A stretch of 64,000 nt of DNA from Brevibacillus dissolubilis (GTDB lineage Bacteria; Bacillota; Bacilli; Brevibacillales; Brevibacillaceae): the NCBI RefSeq assembly GCF_006170445.1, contig NZ_VCNA01000008.1, forward strand, positions 1 to 64,000. The letters run 5' to 3'. The notes beneath the pieces were generated by a model. It had not been told where the DNA came from, did not search any database, and worked only from the letters and a program-made list of their open reading frames with translations. A program made the position numbers and the translations under genes. Below, in pieces: positions 1 to 8,565 of the stretch. Within the stretch, counting starts at the first letter, position 1, and every line of letters begins with the position of its first letter.

Positions 1-75
1 ATCGACATGCAGCCGTATGGCTTCACGTTTAATCGATTCTGGATAGCTTTGAAACTTCTGTCCTTTTACTGCCAT
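1..75 (-). CDS. IS3-family transposase OrfA, N-terminal part (runs off the window)
   Basis: Reading leftwards from the ATG at 75, the first 25 codons give a start of the type MAVKGQKF..YPESIKREAIRLH. This matches the N-terminus of OrfA, the helix-turn-helix DNA-binding half of IS3-family (IS150-like) transposases. Only the first 25 residues lie in the window. OrfA normally pairs with an OrfB DDE integrase made by frameshifting, which would lie to the left. The hairpin at 82-145 directly upstream marks the end of the element. Family assignment is by recognition of a short peptide and is probable, not certain. Confidence 0.7.
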   Translation of the reverse strand, partial: MAVKGQKFQSYPESIKREAIRLHVD

Positions 76-81
76 AAAAAA

Positions 82-145
82 TGCACCCCCTAAAGTTCAT
101 CGGTTAAACCAGGGGGTTTTTCCAATGACTACTTTAAGGGGTGCA
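82..145. repeat. Inverted-repeat end of the IS element
   Basis: TGCACCCCCTAAAGT (from 82) and ACTTTAAGGGGTGCA (to 145) are near-perfect inverse copies, so the whole 64 bp can fold as a hairpin. IS3-family ends start TG and finish CA, so 145 is the likely right boundary of the element. The fold just upstream of OrfA could also shield it from outside transcription or translation. No target-site duplication can be checked because the other end is outside the window. Confidence 0.55.
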
Positions 146-175
146 CTTCAAACCTGCGGAAGCGGGGGTTTCTCT

Positions 176-859
176 TTATCCATGTGCCTGTGTTTTGGGT
201 ATGTGCGTTTTTTTGCGGTGCAGCCAATACGAATAGCTGGTGGAGACGCCGACGGTCAGCACGACCATCCCGCCAGTCAGCCAAGCGGCCCACAGCGGTG
301 GCACGAATGCCCCGATGAGCACCATCACACCTGTGAGCATCCACAGCGGGCCTGTGAACGCGTACGTGCGATGCCAGTTGTCTGCGTCCTGCAGCATCCA
401 TGGCGTCCGCCAGCCAAACGAGGTGCCAAACGGAATGTTGACCATAAAATTCCCCAGCAACAGACACACCGTACCCAAACCAAGCATCACATACACATAC
501 ACACCCACCTGTTCACCCATGTTGATCATCAGAATAAAGCCCAGTGTCGCACTGGCAAAGATGGTCATGATAAAACGGATGAACTCGGTGATATGTCCAA
601 TGCTAAGCCTGCTCTCTGTCTTAAAATCAATATGCCGAAACGCTTTTAGCAAAATCGGGATGCCAAGCACAATCAAGCCATACACGATCAAAAAAACGAT
701 CTTGCTCTGGTAATTGTTCGGCTCGTTATCCCACCCAATCTGAATGGCAATGGGATCAGGCAGCTTCGTGTACAACAAAATGGCAGCGATAATAGGCACC
801 CATGCCACGGTCAGCAAGATGAGGTCAGACCAACCCCATTTCCTGTACGGTCGAGCCAT
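176..859 (-). CDS. SdpI/DUF1648-family multi-pass membrane protein
   Basis: About 227 residues with five or six hydrophobic segments. The N-terminal part has the DUF1648 pattern (membrane helix followed by LPDPIAIQIGWDNEPN). The C-terminal part resembles the SdpI domain, with a GWRTPWMLQDADNWHRTY stretch that corresponds to the family's R-TPW---W--TH motif. SdpI of Bacillus subtilis gives immunity to the SdpC toxin and signals to SdpR, but no sdpC or sdpR homologue is visible here, so an immunity role is not shown. I start at 859 rather than the longer 916 because a GGTGG site precedes it and this leaves 22 bp to the upstream lactonase gene, with which it probably forms an operon. Confidence 0.75.
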   Translation of the reverse strand: MARPYRKWGWSDLILLTVAWVPIIAAILLYTKLPDPIAIQIGWDNEPNNYQSKIVFLIVYGLIVLGIPILLKAFRHIDFKTESRLSIGHITEFIRFIMTIFASATLGFILMINMGEQVGVYVYVMLGLGTVCLLLGNFMVNIPFGTSFGWRTPWMLQDADNWHRTYAFTGPLWMLTGVMVLIGAFVPPLWAAWLTGGMVVLTVGVSTSYSYWLHRKKTHIPKTQAHG

Positions 860-881
860 GTTGATTGTTTCACCACCGGGA

Positions 882-1724
882 TTAGCTCTGAATCTCAATG
901 TTCTCCACCATCTCACCCTGTTCGTTCCACTTCACGGCACGGTAGACTGCATCATGGTAGAAGGTAAACCAGGAGCCGTCCTGAACCCCTTTGGGAATCC
1001 ATTTTTGCTTGGCATAGATCGCGGTCATCGGGTAATCATCATAAGCCATCACCCACAGCGGATTCTGGTGTGCATGGGTGGCCATGATGTCAGCCAGGTG
1101 CAAGGCAGATTCCCCGTTGGATTCCATCCGTATAATCGCGTGCCCTTCGCTGTGGCCGCCAGTGTGGAACATCTCGATACCGGGGAGAACAGTGATAGAA
1201 TCAGTATATGTCTGAACCTGGGAATGGACACTGCGCCAGTTCTCTTCCCAATATGTATTGCGGGAGCGGATATTTGGATTGCGCATCTCATTCCATTCGA
1301 TTTCTTGTACATAGATGGTCGCATTCGGGAAGGTAGAGACCAGCTCATACCCTTCTTTCGACACAAGACCGTTGCAATGGTCGTAATGCATGTGGGTCAT
1401 CATGACGATGTCGATATCTTGTGGAGTGAGACCAAGCTCCGCCAATGATTCGACAACCTGAGACTCTTCCACCAGTCCATAGTTACGCTTCTGCTTGTCT
1501 GTTAAGCGGTTTTTTCCGATTCCTGCTTCGATCAACAGGTTTTTGCCGTGTGCCTGCACGAGGATCGGGTCCGCACGTAAAGGAATTTGGTTGAGGTCAT
1601 TGCTTGGATAACGCTTGCTCCAGAGCGGCTTTGGAACCACTCCAAACATAGCGCCTCCGTCAAGCTGCGTCAAACCTCCGCGCAGCCAGGTTAAACGAAA
1701 ATCTCCGATCGTCAATTGGTTCAT
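882..1724 (-). CDS. ytnP: YtnP-like metallo-beta-lactamase-fold lactonase
   Basis: A 280-residue metallo-beta-lactamase-fold hydrolase. The zinc motif HMHYDH is present in VMMTHMHYDHCNG, with later ligand positions in HTGGHSEGH and LADI. Overall sequence and length match the YtnP family, whose B. subtilis member acts as a quorum-quenching lactonase. The substrate here is inferred. The start at 1724 is chosen over 1763 because AAGGAGG lies about 10 bases upstream of it. The gene is followed closely by the SdpI-like gene on the same strand. Confidence 0.85.
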   Translation of the reverse strand: MNQLTIGDFRLTWLRGGLTQLDGGAMFGVVPKPLWSKRYPSNDLNQIPLRADPILVQAHGKNLLIEAGIGKNRLTDKQKRNYGLVEESQVVESLAELGLTPQDIDIVMMTHMHYDHCNGLVSKEGYELVSTFPNATIYVQEIEWNEMRNPNIRSRNTYWEENWRSVHSQVQTYTDSITVLPGIEMFHTGGHSEGHAIIRMESNGESALHLADIMATHAHQNPLWVMAYDDYPMTAIYAKQKWIPKGVQDGSWFTFYHDAVYRAVKWNEQGEMVENIEIQS

Positions 1725-1762
1725 ATGCGTCTGATCCTCCTTGGAAGTAAAGCGACTAGACA

Positions 1763-1790
1763 AAAAGCACCCCAGGTTCGGGTGCTTTAA
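1763..1790 (-). terminator. Intrinsic terminator
   Basis: AAAGCACCC/GGGTGCTTT hairpin flanked by T-runs on both strands. It overlaps the stop codon of the 99-residue gene to its right and separates that gene from the lactonase operon. Confidence 0.75.
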
Positions 1791-2086
1791 TTTTTTTCAA
1801 TTAAAGTGATAGTTCGGCTTGGAGCTGCAATCTCTAGAATAACATCACTTGCAATTGCTTGAATCGTTAAATTATCTTGTTTGTGTCTTTTGAGGCTGAG
1901 CTGTGCCACTTTTTCTGAGTCGTGGTACAAACTGATCAAGGTGTCGCCGTCTGTTTGCTGAGATTCGCCGCCTGCAATAATGTTATATCCTGCAGGGACA
2001 TGAAAGTTCCAGCCTTCTACAACGATCTTTTGTTCTCGACAGAATAGAATCTGACGCTTTCCTAACATGATTTTGTTGTCGCTCAT
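1787..2086 (-). CDS. Small hypothetical protein (99 aa)
   Basis: A 99-residue soluble protein rich in beta-type sequence (KIMLGKRQILFC, VVEGWNFHVPAGYNIIAGG, alternating hydrophobics near the C-terminus). I see no signal peptide, membrane segment or known motif. GGTGGCCTGGAGATG precedes the ATG and gives a workable ribosome site. A terminator overlaps its 3' end, so it is probably monocistronic. Function not recognised. Confidence 0.6.
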   Translation of the reverse strand: MSDNKIMLGKRQILFCREQKIVVEGWNFHVPAGYNIIAGGESQQTDGDTLISLYHDSEKVAQLSLKRHKQDNLTIQAIASDVILEIAAPSRTITLIEKN

Positions 2087-2284
2087 CTCCAGGCCACCTT
2101 CACTTCCGTAGAAAATGTTACATAGCTATTGTGCAACGAAACTCAGGCAAAAGAAAGGCTTTCGACAAAATATCTCATAACTAGACAACCTTTGTCTGAT
2201 GTTATCTAATGGTGAGGCTTTTCTGACAGAATAATTTCAAGTAAAATAAAGTTAATTATTCTATTCACGGAACGGAGTGACGTC

Positions 2285-5200
2285 ATGGATTTGGCTTATA
2301 CAGTCTCATCCGATTCCTCCTCACGGTGTATGATCTTGACGCATAGCCGCCACGCTTCGACTATGCTCTTTCAAAAAAAGGTCTGGAAGTACTTCACCTA
2401 CACCCTGATTGAAGAACGGTTGAACAAGTGGAGTAGGGCCGCCCATGAAGCTTATTTTCGCCGGCCGATAAGCTGGCATAAAATAGAGGACGAGCTTCAC
2501 ATCGACCTGCCCCCCCTGCCCAGCGGATTTACGCCTTTTGTCGAACTCTCGGGTTATCCTCTTGACGACTCCGCCAAGACACGCCTGCTGATCGGAGTTT
2601 GTGAGGCACTGACTCATCTACATATACATGATTTTTATATGGGCTTCCTATTGCCTGAGCTGATTTATTTTCACCCCGACACCTTAGAGATCATCATCGA
2701 CCTACAACCATACCCCTCAGGCCTGCCCTTCGTCAATTTTCTGTTGGACGATTATCCGTTCATCCACTTCTCTCGCTTCACCCGTACCCACGATATGTCC
2801 CGCATTTCCGATTTTTACGCAGTTGGACTGCTGATCCAATATACCTTTACCAACTCACTTCCCCATAAACCTGGCGAGGTCAATGCCAATCTGCCAGATG
2901 CCATTCGTGACCTGTGTGAAAAATTAGCCCATTCGCCGGAGAGCTTCCTGTTCATTGAAGAGGTGGCCGACAGCCTGCGAGCGATGATTCACGAACCAAT
3001 CCCTCTGCGCCCTGAGCTGGTCAATACCTCTGCCAAATGGCTGCACCCGATGGACCCACCAATCTCCCGTGACAATCAGGATGCGCTTCGCTCTTTTTTG
3101 CGTTCGCATGAGCACCGTCTGATCGGGCTGGTCTGCGAGGATGAATCCACCCGCTATCAGGTCATCAGCCAGCACTTTAATGAGGTGTTGGAGCACCACT
3201 TTTTCTTCACGATCATGTGCCGGAATCTGCCATTCGCCACGCTTCGCGAACTGATTCACAGAACGATCACGACAGCCATGGTCTATCTGCCTGATTCGGT
3301 CAACAAGCTTCGCTCTCTTTCCCGCAAGTTCGACGTGCTGCTCAAGCAGCATCATGAAGGCCCTGAGATCGTCCGCTCTCTGACCGACTGGTTGGTCGTC
3401 TTTTTCCGGGAAATTCTGCCGATGTTCCAGCTGCAGAGCTTCTACTATTACTTCGAGGGCTGTGAGAATTTTGACGAGGATTCTCAGCGGGTCTTTCTCT
3501 TGTTCTGGGAAACGTACGGCTCCCAGATCCCTGGTCTGCATGCCGTGTTCAGCGGGTGCCTGCCGCCTAAGCTGATTCCAGAGCTCAACATCACCCCAAT
3601 CGAGATCGGCGGTGTGGGGCAGGATGTCTATCGTCGCTTGATCATCTCCCAGCTGGGACGGGCTGAGGGAGCACTGGTCAATCAGCTGACCACGTGGATG
3701 ATGGAGCACGAGCTGGAGCACCGCCATTGCAGCGCGATTTTGGAAGATTTGATTGAGAACGGTGATATCTATCTGACCCGCCAAGGCTGGAGGAAGGCTG
3801 AATCCTTCCATTTGGACATGGAAGCCTTGTCTCCGCAAAAATGCTTTGACAAGCGGATCGCCCAATTGTCCGAGTTCGAGCTGGAGATGCTTCGTGTCTT
3901 CGCCTGTCTGCCGATGCCGATCCGTGCCAAGACGCTCTATATCACCAACAATCTGGATGTCAATGAATTGAGCACCCTTCTCTCCCGCTTCTCAAAGCTG
4001 GGTCTGATGGAGGTCTTATACGAGGACAGTGTGTTCGTCACCCGCGATGTAGCGACACAGGTGCTCCACGATCTGCCTGGCAGCGAGCAGCAGATCTACT
4101 ATCGCAAAGCACTGCCCCTCCAGCAAAAATATATTTCCAACTCCTATCCGCCATTGATCGAACTGGCGCGGATGGCTGGGGATGACCGTCTGGAATACTT
4201 TTTCCTAATCAAATACTACCGCCAGCTCCGCACCATGCTGTCACTTGACCAGCGCAAAGCGATTCTGGAAAATATCAGACAGCTGCAGCACAAGCTCGCC
4301 CGCCTGCAGATTCTCTCATGGGATCGGTTGCTGTATCAGATCTATATGCGTCTGAACCTCTACTCGGAAGCGGAAAATCTGGCCTTTCATCTCTATGACC
4401 GCACCCATAAAGAAGCAGACCGGTTCCGCTGGATGCAGATCCTGTTGTTCCGCAACAGGCTAAATCTCCCCAATGTGCGTCAGGAGCTGCTCGATTTTGT
4501 GACCGATCCGGCCAATGATATCAACGATAAGATCAGAGCCGGGTTCCTGCTCTCTTATGTAGACTTCTTCATCCCACTGCAACGGGAAGGCGCTGAGAAG
4601 GTTCATCACTTCTATATCCACGAGTTTTACCCGAAGCGGCAGATGTTCTCTACCAGGGTCTTTGCCGAGTTTACGATGTGTTACGCGATTCTTTTGTTCA
4701 CCTACTTCCACGAGCGTGATGAGTGGGCGACGGTCCTGTTAGCCAAGCTGGAATCCGTGCTGGAAAAATCGCCGCACTATGACCTCCTGCTGGAGCTGTA
4801 CAACTCGTATATTTTTAACAATAACAACCGGATCAGCCATAAATACAACCAGCGCTGTCTGGAAACCTCCCGCCGTTACGGATTCAAGACCAAGGAGCAG
4901 GTCAGCCACCTCAACGGAATGGAGATCGGTCTGTTCCAAGGAGACCTGCCGAGCTACCGCTATCATCTGGAACGCTTCCCACATGTCGGCGAGATCAAGC
5001 GTACCGATCTCTCGGAGCAATTCTACATGCACCAGTTGCTCTACGCGATCGAGTGGGAGGATTGGGACTCTTACTACAAGCTGGAAGAAATCGTGTTGGC
5101 TAGCGGGTTGACCACCTCCACCCTGTATCAATGGGAGATGCACATCCGCTACTCTGCCTTCCGCCGCCACAAGCAGCTGCCGCCTCCACCGACCTGGAAA

Positions 5201-6547
5201 GAAGAGAATGCCTCCTCCCTGTTCGTCGGAGCGCTCTATGCGATTGAGGAAGGCGATTATGAAAAAGCATGCCACCAGTTCCAAGAAAGCATCATCTCCT
5301 CCGGCTTCCGCCTGCAATCCGGCTGGTCGTACCGCGAGATGATCGAGCTGCTGCTGCAGATGGAAGCGCCCGAGACGGGGTATTGGCTGGAGCAGTTTGA
5401 GCTTTATCTCAAGCAGTACGGCTATGATGTATTCTGGCCGGACTACTTCCGCCTCTCTGCTTACTGGGCGATGAAAAAAGGCGATTCCCAGCGCAGCCTG
5501 CTCTTCCTGCGCCGCGCGATCAACGGCTATCAGATGATCGAAAAAGAGAACTGGATGAGACAGCTGACCCACGATCTCAACCATGTGGTGAAGCCGACCA
5601 TGATCGACGATGAATCTCCGTTGCTTGCACACGAACCGGTCCGCCAGCTGGTGGCCGAACGTGAGCAGCTGCTGCATCAATCCCTCGATCTGTTGATCAT
5701 CATTCAGATGAGTGAGCTGGTGACAGAGACCCTTGATCTGGATACTACCTTCCAGCGCCTGACCCACGCCCTGTTCGAATATTTCCCTGTCACCCATGTG
5801 CTGATCAACTATGAGCTGTTCTACCGCAAGGAAAAAGTCTACTTCTCCTCCTCTGGTCACATCGACAACCATGAGCTGCTGCGCTACCAGAGCCGCAATA
5901 AAAATGAAGTGAACTACACCTTCCCGCTCTACCAGCAGGGACAGCAGTCGATCACGATGGATGTGCATGTGCAGGATCTGGAACCGACCAAGCTGCAGCA
6001 CATGGAACACTTCCTCTCCTTCATCAAGCCGCATATCGCCAATGCGCTCCTGTATATGGAGATGATGATTGACAACCTGACCGGATTCTATCAGCGCCGT
6101 TATTTCCTCGACAGGCTGCAACAGGAGCTGGAGCTGTCCAAACGCTACGGCCTCGATCTCTCACTGATCATGCTCGACATCGACAACTTCCGACTGGTCA
6201 ATGAGTTCGGCCATCAGGAAGGGGATAAAGTGATCCGTGAGCTCTCCGATATCGTCCGGACGATCCTGCGGAAAAACGATATCCCCGGGCGCTATGGCGG
6301 GGAGGAATTCCTGCTCATCCTGCCCAAAACAGACGGCTTCTCCGCGGTCCGCCTCGCCGAAGAGCTGCGCCAGACCATCGAGGAAGAGTTCTCTCACGGC
6401 CGTCCGTACAAGGTCACCGTCAGCGTAGGTGTCTCCTCTCTTGAAAAATGCCATGCTGATACCATTGACGAGCTCATCCGGCTGGCAGACGATGCCGAGA
6501 TCGCCGCGAAAACAACTGGTAAAAATAAAGTAATCACCGCTTGGTAA
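2285..6547 (+). CDS. Pseudokinase / pseudo-ATPase / TPR-like / GAF / GGEEF diguanylate cyclase
   Basis: A 1420-residue signalling protein. Residues about 40-250 resemble the Ser/Thr kinase module of kinase-AAA hybrid regulators, but the HRD catalytic loop is not recognisable (GFLLPELIYF lies where it should be). Residues about 270-560 look like the AAA module of the same proteins, yet no Walker A GxxxxGK[ST] is present. A long helical, TPR-like region follows to about 1110, then a GAF-like domain (about 1130-1255) and a GGDEF domain from NLTGFYQRRYF at 1264. The active motif is GGEEF (1338-1342), with an intact inhibitory RxxD site (RKND, 1329-1332). Expected reaction: two GTP to cyclic di-GMP. 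GGAG lies 7 bases before the ATG. Base composition matches the neighbours. The ligand is unknown. Confidence 0.85.
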   Translation: MDLAYTVSSDSSSRCMILTHSRHASTMLFQKKVWKYFTYTLIEERLNKWSRAAHEAYFRRPISWHKIEDELHIDLPPLPSGFTPFVELSGYPLDDSAKTRLLIGVCEALTHLHIHDFYMGFLLPELIYFHPDTLEIIIDLQPYPSGLPFVNFLLDDYPFIHFSRFTRTHDMSRISDFYAVGLLIQYTFTNSLPHKPGEVNANLPDAIRDLCEKLAHSPESFLFIEEVADSLRAMIHEPIPLRPELVNTSAKWLHPMDPPISRDNQDALRSFLRSHEHRLIGLVCEDESTRYQVISQHFNEVLEHHFFFTIMCRNLPFATLRELIHRTITTAMVYLPDSVNKLRSLSRKFDVLLKQHHEGPEIVRSLTDWLVVFFREILPMFQLQSFYYYFEGCENFDEDSQRVFLLFWETYGSQIPGLHAVFSGCLPPKLIPELNITPIEIGGVGQDVYRRLIISQLGRAEGALVNQLTTWMMEHELEHRHCSAILEDLIENGDIYLTRQGWRKAESFHLDMEALSPQKCFDKRIAQLSEFELEMLRVFACLPMPIRAKTLYITNNLDVNELSTLLSRFSKLGLMEVLYEDSVFVTRDVATQVLHDLPGSEQQIYYRKALPLQQKYISNSYPPLIELARMAGDDRLEYFFLIKYYRQLRTMLSLDQRKAILENIRQLQHKLARLQILSWDRLLYQIYMRLNLYSEAENLAFHLYDRTHKEADRFRWMQILLFRNRLNLPNVRQELLDFVTDPANDINDKIRAGFLLSYVDFFIPLQREGAEKVHHFYIHEFYPKRQMFSTRVFAEFTMCYAILLFTYFHERDEWATVLLAKLESVLEKSPHYDLLLELYNSYIFNNNNRISHKYNQRCLETSRRYGFKTKEQVSHLNGMEIGLFQGDLPSYRYHLERFPHVGEIKRTDLSEQFYMHQLLYAIEWEDWDSYYKLEEIVLASGLTTSTLYQWEMHIRYSAFRRHKQLPPPPTWKEENASSLFVGALYAIEEGDYEKACHQFQESIISSGFRLQSGWSYREMIELLLQMEAPETGYWLEQFELYLKQYGYDVFWPDYFRLSAYWAMKKGDSQRSLLFLRRAINGYQMIEKENWMRQLTHDLNHVVKPTMIDDESPLLAHEPVRQLVAEREQLLHQSLDLLIIIQMSELVTETLDLDTTFQRLTHALFEYFPVTHVLINYELFYRKEKVYFSSSGHIDNHELLRYQSRNKNEVNYTFPLYQQGQQSITMDVHVQDLEPTKLQHMEHFLSFIKPHIANALLYMEMMIDNLTGFYQRRYFLDRLQQELELSKRYGLDLSLIMLDIDNFRLVNEFGHQEGDKVIRELSDIVRTILRKNDIPGRYGGEEFLLILPKTDGFSAVRLAEELRQTIEEEFSHGRPYKVTVSVGVSSLEKCHADTIDELIRLADDAEIAAKTTGKNKVITAW

Positions 6548-6597
6548 CCCGGTCTTATTACTCTATGATCATCCAATATCTCACCGCATCAAATAAA

Positions 6598-6627
6598 AAA
6601 CCTGCTAGGGATGTCCCCGGCAGGTTT
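6598..6627 (+). terminator. Intrinsic terminator of the diguanylate cyclase gene
   Basis: AAACCTGC...GCAGGTTT stem with an inner GGG/CCC pair, followed by a T-rich tail. It is near-symmetric and may also serve the small gene transcribed from the other side. Confidence 0.8.
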
Positions 6628-6675
6628 CATTATTTTCTGATTATTCAATGGTAATTTATCTTTATAGTCTTGAGC

Positions 6676-6786
6676 TTAGTCTTGAGCTGGCAAAGTGCCT
6701 TCTGGAATCCGATTGCTGTAGTATTTGTAGCAAAAAGTTCCGATTACCACGTTAGAAATGAGAAGCACAGCTGCGATTGTTGCCAT
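6676..6786 (-). CDS. 36-residue single-pass membrane peptide
   Basis: ATG at 6786 preceded by GATGAGGTGAACC. The product starts MATIAAVLLISNVVIGTFCY, one hydrophobic helix, followed by a short charged tail KYYSNRIPEGTLPAQD. A good ribosome site and a membrane-helix-plus-tail pattern support a real gene, but there is no family match I recognise. Its own promoter would lie in the AT-rich stretch 6790-6900. It is convergent with the diguanylate cyclase gene and shares the terminator at 6598-6627. Confidence 0.55.
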   Translation of the reverse strand: MATIAAVLLISNVVIGTFCYKYYSNRIPEGTLPAQD

Positions 6787-6929
6787 TAGGGTTCACCTCA
6801 TCGGAATTTTGATCAATCATGTTGTAATTATGGCGAAATTGTGAATGATAAGTTCATTATATCGTCAAACTCTTTTGCTGACAATACAATTTTCAAAAAA
6901 AGTTCACAACTGTGGGAGTATGTAGTTTG

Positions 6930-7176
6930 GGGCGGTGGAGAGGCGGCGGCTGGCAAGTTGCTTGCCTAATTGGACTGCCGCTAGGGGGTCTGACTGTCCG
7001 CTTCGAAAGAAGCGAGGGCTGAGACCGGGTCAAAAAGGGTTCGAGGAAGCTTAATCGTACGAAGAGGTTTGCCCCTCAGAGGATTCGAAGAAGCCTCATA
7101 CGCCCTCGCTTCTTTCTACGCTGGGAGGAAGTCCAAAAAGGCACGCTCCTTGCCAGCCGCCGCCTCTCCAGCCAAC
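6930..7176 (+). ncRNA. Structured repeat element, copy A (unrecognised RNA family)
   Basis: About 250 bp with no credible ORF. An outer stem pairs GGAGAGGCGGCGGCTGGCAAG (6937-6957, 21 positions) with its complement at 7149-7169. Inside is GACTGTCCGCT, then a second stem AGAAGCGAGGGC/GCCCTCGCTTCT, enclosing GGGTCAAAAAG, TTCGAGGAAGCTTA, ACGAAG and GTTTGCCCCT. After the second stem comes CGCTGGGAGG. The same short motifs occur in the same order in copy B, with stems of unrelated sequence. This argues for selection on folding. Orientation was assigned by the motif order. No promoter or terminator is clear. Confidence 0.7.
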
Positions 7177-7261
7177 CGTAGTGGTAAAAGAATCGAAAAA
7201 GATTGAACTGCAAATGCAAATGATTTTGAACTCCAAATCATTGATTGGTAAACAAATACAA

Positions 7262-7302
7262 AAAAGCTGATCCGGCTCAAACATGCACGGGTCAGCTTCT
7301 TT
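7262..7302 (-). terminator. Intrinsic terminator downstream of hom
   Basis: AAAAGCTGA-CC/GG-TCAGCTT hairpin with a T-run on the minus strand. It is the first good terminator reached by transcription leaving hom leftwards, after the hairpin at 7355-7448. Confidence 0.65.
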
Positions 7303-7354
7303 TCTCTTCCCCCTCTCCCCTAATTTCGCAGGGGAGAAGCTGTTTCAAGCACAG

Positions 7355-7448
7355 AGTGTGGGGAGTGGAGTATCTGTTTGTAAGGAGACCGGCCCCCTCA
7401 TCGAGGGGGGAAAGGCGACTGGAAAACAGATACTCCGCTCCCCACACT
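7355..7448. repeat. Long 25-bp-stem hairpin behind hom
   Basis: AGTGTGGGGAGTGGAGTATC (7355 onward, through TGTTT) pairs with the inverse sequence at 7423-7448. The only mismatch becomes a G-U pair in RNA. The 43-base loop holds its own hairpin, CCCCCTC/GAGGGGG at about 7394-7411. A small CTCCCC/GGGGAG hairpin lies just to the left at 7315-7338. It does not share the motifs of elements A to D. It lies between the hom stop codon and the hom terminator, so it would be part of the hom 3' end. Confidence 0.6.
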
Positions 7449-7471
7449 CCCCCGCCCGCAAACAAAATCCC

Positions 7472-8506
7472 CTACGAAAACCTCCCCAAGATATGTTCAA
7501 AATCTTTCAAAGCAGCTGCCGCAGCCGCCCGAGGATCAGACTTACCGCCAATCACCAGGAGCTCACCCATCACATCTGTAGTGATCTGGATCGCCTTGGT
7601 AGATCCCTTCACCTGTGTAAACGGATGCTCCACCGAAAACAGCCTCAGCCCCACCTCTGCCTGCACTCCAGCTTCTGTGCGGCGAATCTGGCCGACCAGC
7701 TTCGGTACAACATGATCCTGCTTCCACTTCGCGATATCCTGCGGGGTCACACCCGAAATTCCCTCCCGCTTGATATCAGTCAGTTTCACATCGGCTCCAA
7801 AAGCAGCATTGGCAAGAATCGTCACTTTGCAGGCGGTATCCCAGCCCTCCACATCAAAGCTCGGGTCAGGCTCGGCGATGCCACGGCTCTGCGCTTCCGC
7901 AAGAGCAGTCTCGTAGGTCACTCCATCCTCCATCATGCGGGTCAAGATGAAGTTCGTCGTCCCTGTAAAAATACCAGTCATCTCCCCAACCGTGCACCCA
8001 GCAGCATTATATGTCACCAGATCAATGGTAGGGAGTGCCGCAGCGGTAGCTCCGCTGATTTTGAGCATGGCACGCTTGGACTTGGCCAGAGCAGCCAGAC
8101 CGTGGTAATCGTAGACCAGCGCCCCCTTGGAGATGGAGACCGCATGCATGCCTTGGGACAGGGCAGCTTTGATATAACCATAGCCCGCCCCACCAGTCTC
8201 AAAATCAGTCGGTCCCGCTTCAATCAACACGTCTGCACCGCTCTTTTGCAAGAAGCTGACACCTGTATGTTCAGCCGAAAAATTCGGGGAGGCACTCACC
8301 CCGCCGTTTGCTCTGGTGAGCGGGGTCAGTTCCTGCCAAGGCAGACCGTCAGCCTGGTAAATGCCGCCCTTGGAGTTGCTGGCGGCGATCAGGCGCACGT
8401 CAGCTTGGTAGGTATCGAGGTAATAGGCTTGGCGTTGGGCCAGCAGATCTGCAACATGCCAGCCCACATTGCCAAAGCCCGTAATCGCGATGTTCCAAGT
8501 TTTCAC
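7472..8506 (-). CDS. hom: Homoserine dehydrogenase
   Basis: 344 residues. The N-terminal NAD(P)-binding fold has GFGNVGWHVADLL. The catalytic part carries the family signature around GIFTGTTNFILTRM and AEPDPSFDVEGWDTACK. The enzyme reduces aspartate semialdehyde to homoserine in the threonine/methionine branch. The C-terminal ACT regulatory domain of the common 430-residue form is missing, so feedback control by threonine may be absent. I take GTG at 8506 as the start: AAAGGAG lies 8-9 bases upstream, inside the longer reading frame that begins with ATG at 8527. Confidence 0.9.
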   Translation of the reverse strand: MKTWNIAITGFGNVGWHVADLLAQRQAYYLDTYQADVRLIAASNSKGGIYQADGLPWQELTPLTRANGGVSASPNFSAEHTGVSFLQKSGADVLIEAGPTDFETGGAGYGYIKAALSQGMHAVSISKGALVYDYHGLAALAKSKRAMLKISGATAAALPTIDLVTYNAAGCTVGEMTGIFTGTTNFILTRMMEDGVTYETALAEAQSRGIAEPDPSFDVEGWDTACKVTILANAAFGADVKLTDIKREGISGVTPQDIAKWKQDHVVPKLVGQIRRTEAGVQAEVGLRLFSVEHPFTQVKGSTKAIQITTDVMGELLVIGGKSDPRAAAAAALKDFEHILGRFS

Positions 8507-8565
8507 GATGTAAGCTCCTTTGTTCATCCGTTACACCAGATGAATTTTACCCCTATTATACACCC

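Noticed and set aside
4739-6121. 460-residue minus-strand ORF inside the diguanylate cyclase gene
   Set aside because: Antisense shadow of a G+C-rich gene; the plus-strand frame has clear GGDEF and GAF domains.
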